The position numbers and the translations under genes were made by a program. From an uncultured Pseudomonadota bacterium (GTDB taxonomy: Bacteria > SAR324 > NAC60-12), in contig CAJXDX010000087.1 in assembly GCA_913052275.1 (NCBI GenBank), forward strand, positions 1 through 7,341: a stretch of 7,341 nt of DNA. The letters are read 5' to 3'. This document shows, in pieces, positions 5,663 through 7,341 of this stretch. The notes under the pieces were generated by a model that was not told the origin of the DNA, searched no databases, and worked only from the letters and a program-made list of their open reading frames with translations. Position 1 is the stretch's first letter; each line of letters opens with the position of its first letter.

Positions 5663-5687
5663 AAGCACCGTTAAATATTTAGTGCTT
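5663..5687 (-). terminator. Weak terminator-like hairpin after pckA
   Basis: Beginning 24 nt after the pckA stop, AAGCAC and GTGCTT (plus strand 5663-5668 and 5682-5687) form a 6-bp stem around a palindromic TAAATATTTA core. On the minus strand the stem is followed by CATTTTCAAAAATTTC, a poor T-tract. It is the best candidate for ending pckA transcription, but the short stem makes it uncertain. Confidence 0.35.
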
Positions 5688-5710
5688 TGAGGAGATGATT
5701 TTTGAAATAA

Positions 5711-7303
5711 TCAGGAAATGTTTGGGCCTGCCTGTAGAATTTCTTTGCTTGATCCTTCTTCAAACTGCTTGAAGTTATCCCTGAACATGATCGCCAGATT
5801 CCTCTCAGCCTCATCATATGCATCTCCATCAGACCATGTATTTCTGGGAAGCATAATTTCGCCTGGAACATCAGGGCATTCAGTGGGAACATCAAAGCCG
5901 AATAATTGATTCTTGACGACTGGTGCATTTTTCATAGTACCATCAAGAATAGAGTCTATTATTGAACGTGTGTATTTCAGCGGCATTCTTTCGCCTTCCC
6001 CGTAACCACCGCCGCTCCAGCCGGTATTTACAAGCCAAACTGAAGTTCCGTTCTGTTCAATGCGTTCTGCTAACAGTTCAGCATACTTGCTGGGATGCCA
6101 TACCATGAAAGCTGCTCCAAAACAGGCAGAGAAAGTTGCTTCCGGCTCTGTTACTCCCACTTCTGTACCTGCCACTTTTGCAGTGTAGCCGCTGATGAAA
6201 TGATACATCGCCTGCGATGAATTAAGTTTGCTCACTGGAGGCAGCACACCAAAGGCGTCGCATGTTAGAAAGATGATGTTCTGGGGATGACCTCCTACAC
6301 ATGGAATTTTTGCGTTCTGGATATATTCAATTGGGTAAGAGGCACGCGTGTTTTCAGTTAGTGAAGTTCCATCGTAATCAACAACATGTGTCTCCTTGTC
6401 ATAATCTACATTCTCCAGTACAGTGCCAAATTTGATAGCCTTGTAAATATCCGGTTCTTTTTCTTCGGAAAGATTGATGCATTTTGCATAACATCCTCCT
6501 TCTATATTGAAAATGCCATCATCGCTCCAGCAGTGCTCATCGTCTCCAATTAATTGACGTTTGGGGTCCGCAGATAGAGTAGTTTTTCCTGTTCCGGATA
6601 ATCCAAAAAAAAGGGCCACATCATTATTTTTTCCAACATTGGCTGAACTGTGCATGGAAAGAATTCCCTGTTTGGGCATGATGTAGTTCATGATAGTGAA
6701 AACACCCTTCTTCATTTCGCCGGCATACTCAGTACCAAGAATCACAAATTCCTTGCGGTCAAAATTCAATTCAACACTGGTTTTTGAAGTCATATGTTTA
6801 GTCAGTGGATCAGCAGGATACTGACCTGCATTAAATATCACGTAGTCGGGCTCACCAAAATTATCCAATTGTTCATTGCTTGGGCGGATCAGCATATTAT
6901 GCATAAACAAAGCATGATAGGGACGTGTGGCAATAATTCTAACTTTAATCTGGTAATTAGCATCCCATCCAGCAAAACCGTCAACTACATAAATTTTGCT
7001 TTGCGTGTTCAAGTAATCAATTGCTCTGCCCCTTGTGATCATGAACGTATCCGCATCCATGCCGATATTAATTTTGCCCCACCATACATCGTTTTCGATG
7101 CTTGGATGTTCAACAATCCTTTTATCTTTGGGACTTCGTCCAGTTTTTTCATAGGAAGAAACAATTAATGCTCCATCAGATGAAATCGCAGCATCCGGCT
7201 CATTTGCTAATGCCTCTTCATATAATTTGGGTGCTGTGGCGTTACGGATTACCGTGTTTACATTTATGCCGTACTGTTCCAAAGAAATTGAGCTTCCATT
7301 CAT
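5711..7303 (-). CDS. pckA: Phosphoenolpyruvate carboxykinase (ATP)
   Basis: Catalyses oxaloacetate + ATP to phosphoenolpyruvate + CO2 + ADP, the entry step of gluconeogenesis, in the cytoplasm; it can run in reverse as an anaplerotic reaction. The 530-residue protein is full length for the ATP-dependent class. Seen motifs are TGRSPKDK (substrate-binding Arg at 56), YAGEMKKGVF (metal-binding Lys near 199), MHSSANVG (metal-ligand His 218), the P-loop GLSGTGKTTLSAD (234-246), LIGDDEHCW (metal-binding Asp pair 254-255), ENTRASYPIEYI (Arg 320) and VNTGWSGGGYGEGERM (425-440). The P-loop and overall pattern match the ATP-type rather than the GTP-type family. The ATG at 7303 has an excellent AGGAG five nt upstream (7313-7309). 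Only 38 bp of upstream DNA is in the window, so its promoter is not visible. It is separated from the next gene by about 280 bp and is probably monocistronic. Confidence 0.98.
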   Translation of the reverse strand: MNGSSISLEQYGINVNTVIRNATAPKLYEEALANEPDAAISSDGALIVSSYEKTGRSPKDKRIVEHPSIENDVWWGKINIGMDADTFMITRGRAIDYLNTQSKIYVVDGFAGWDANYQIKVRIIATRPYHALFMHNMLIRPSNEQLDNFGEPDYVIFNAGQYPADPLTKHMTSKTSVELNFDRKEFVILGTEYAGEMKKGVFTIMNYIMPKQGILSMHSSANVGKNNDVALFFGLSGTGKTTLSADPKRQLIGDDEHCWSDDGIFNIEGGCYAKCINLSEEKEPDIYKAIKFGTVLENVDYDKETHVVDYDGTSLTENTRASYPIEYIQNAKIPCVGGHPQNIIFLTCDAFGVLPPVSKLNSSQAMYHFISGYTAKVAGTEVGVTEPEATFSACFGAAFMVWHPSKYAELLAERIEQNGTSVWLVNTGWSGGGYGEGERMPLKYTRSIIDSILDGTMKNAPVVKNQLFGFDVPTECPDVPGEIMLPRNTWSDGDAYDEAERNLAIMFRDNFKQFEEGSSKEILQAGPNIS

Positions 7304-7341
7304 TATTTCTCCTGCATATTTTTAAACCCAAAAAATGTGAT

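Noticed and set aside
5671..5928. Minus-strand open frame of 85 codons overlapping the 3' end of pckA
   Set aside because: Alternative frame of pckA; the pckA frame keeps family motifs to its stop at 5711.
6794..7168. Open frame of 124 codons on the plus strand, antisense to pckA
   Set aside because: It lies entirely inside the well-supported pckA, has no recognisable domain, and its sequence is explained by the pckA codons on the other strand.
1..7341. Mobile elements, CRISPR arrays, tRNA or rRNA genes, toxin-antitoxin or defence genes
   Set aside because: No transposase, regularly spaced repeats, RNA gene pattern or defence domain was seen; the window is core metabolic and flagellar sequence.

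Overview
This is an AT-rich stretch of a Gram-negative, flagellated bacterial chromosome. Every supported gene lies on the minus strand, so transcription runs from high to low coordinates. The protein families suggest a proteobacterial or deltaproteobacterial-type lineage: ATP-type PEP carboxykinase, a three-domain aminopeptidase P, IspE of the MEP pathway, an MltD-like lipoprotein lytic transglycosylase, and FliL/FliN/FliO-type flagellar genes. A marine SAR324-like or related lineage would fit, but the sequence does not prove it.

In transcription order, 7303-5711 is an intact pckA with a strong ribosome binding site. A gap of about 280 bp follows (5430-5710). It holds a weak terminator-like hairpin and a good extended -10 promoter candidate with an inverted repeat over its -35 region. 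Next is a tight three-gene unit: aminopeptidase P (5429-3621), ispE (3620-2760) and a lipoprotein lytic transglycosylase (2763-2062). Its junctions are TGA directly followed by ATG, and a TTGA stop/start overlap, so translational coupling is likely.

After a gap of about 157 bp comes the start of a flagellar cluster: fliL (1904-1374), a second diverged fliL paralogue (about 1261-767), fliN (632-189), and the first 58 codons of a signal-peptide protein in the fliO position (176 to the window edge). The usual fliL-fliM-fliN order is broken. There is no fliM here, and the second FliL-like gene occupies its place. FliL proteins sit in the inner membrane at the stator/basal body, FliN forms the C-ring switch complex, and FliO assists the export gate.

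No mobile element, CRISPR array, RNA gene or clearly new system was found. The most interesting points are the fliL duplication with fliM missing, and the second fliL, which has no ATG start and carries C9, A10 and T8 homopolymers in its 5' part. A leader region with structured elements lies before the aminopeptidase/ispE operon.
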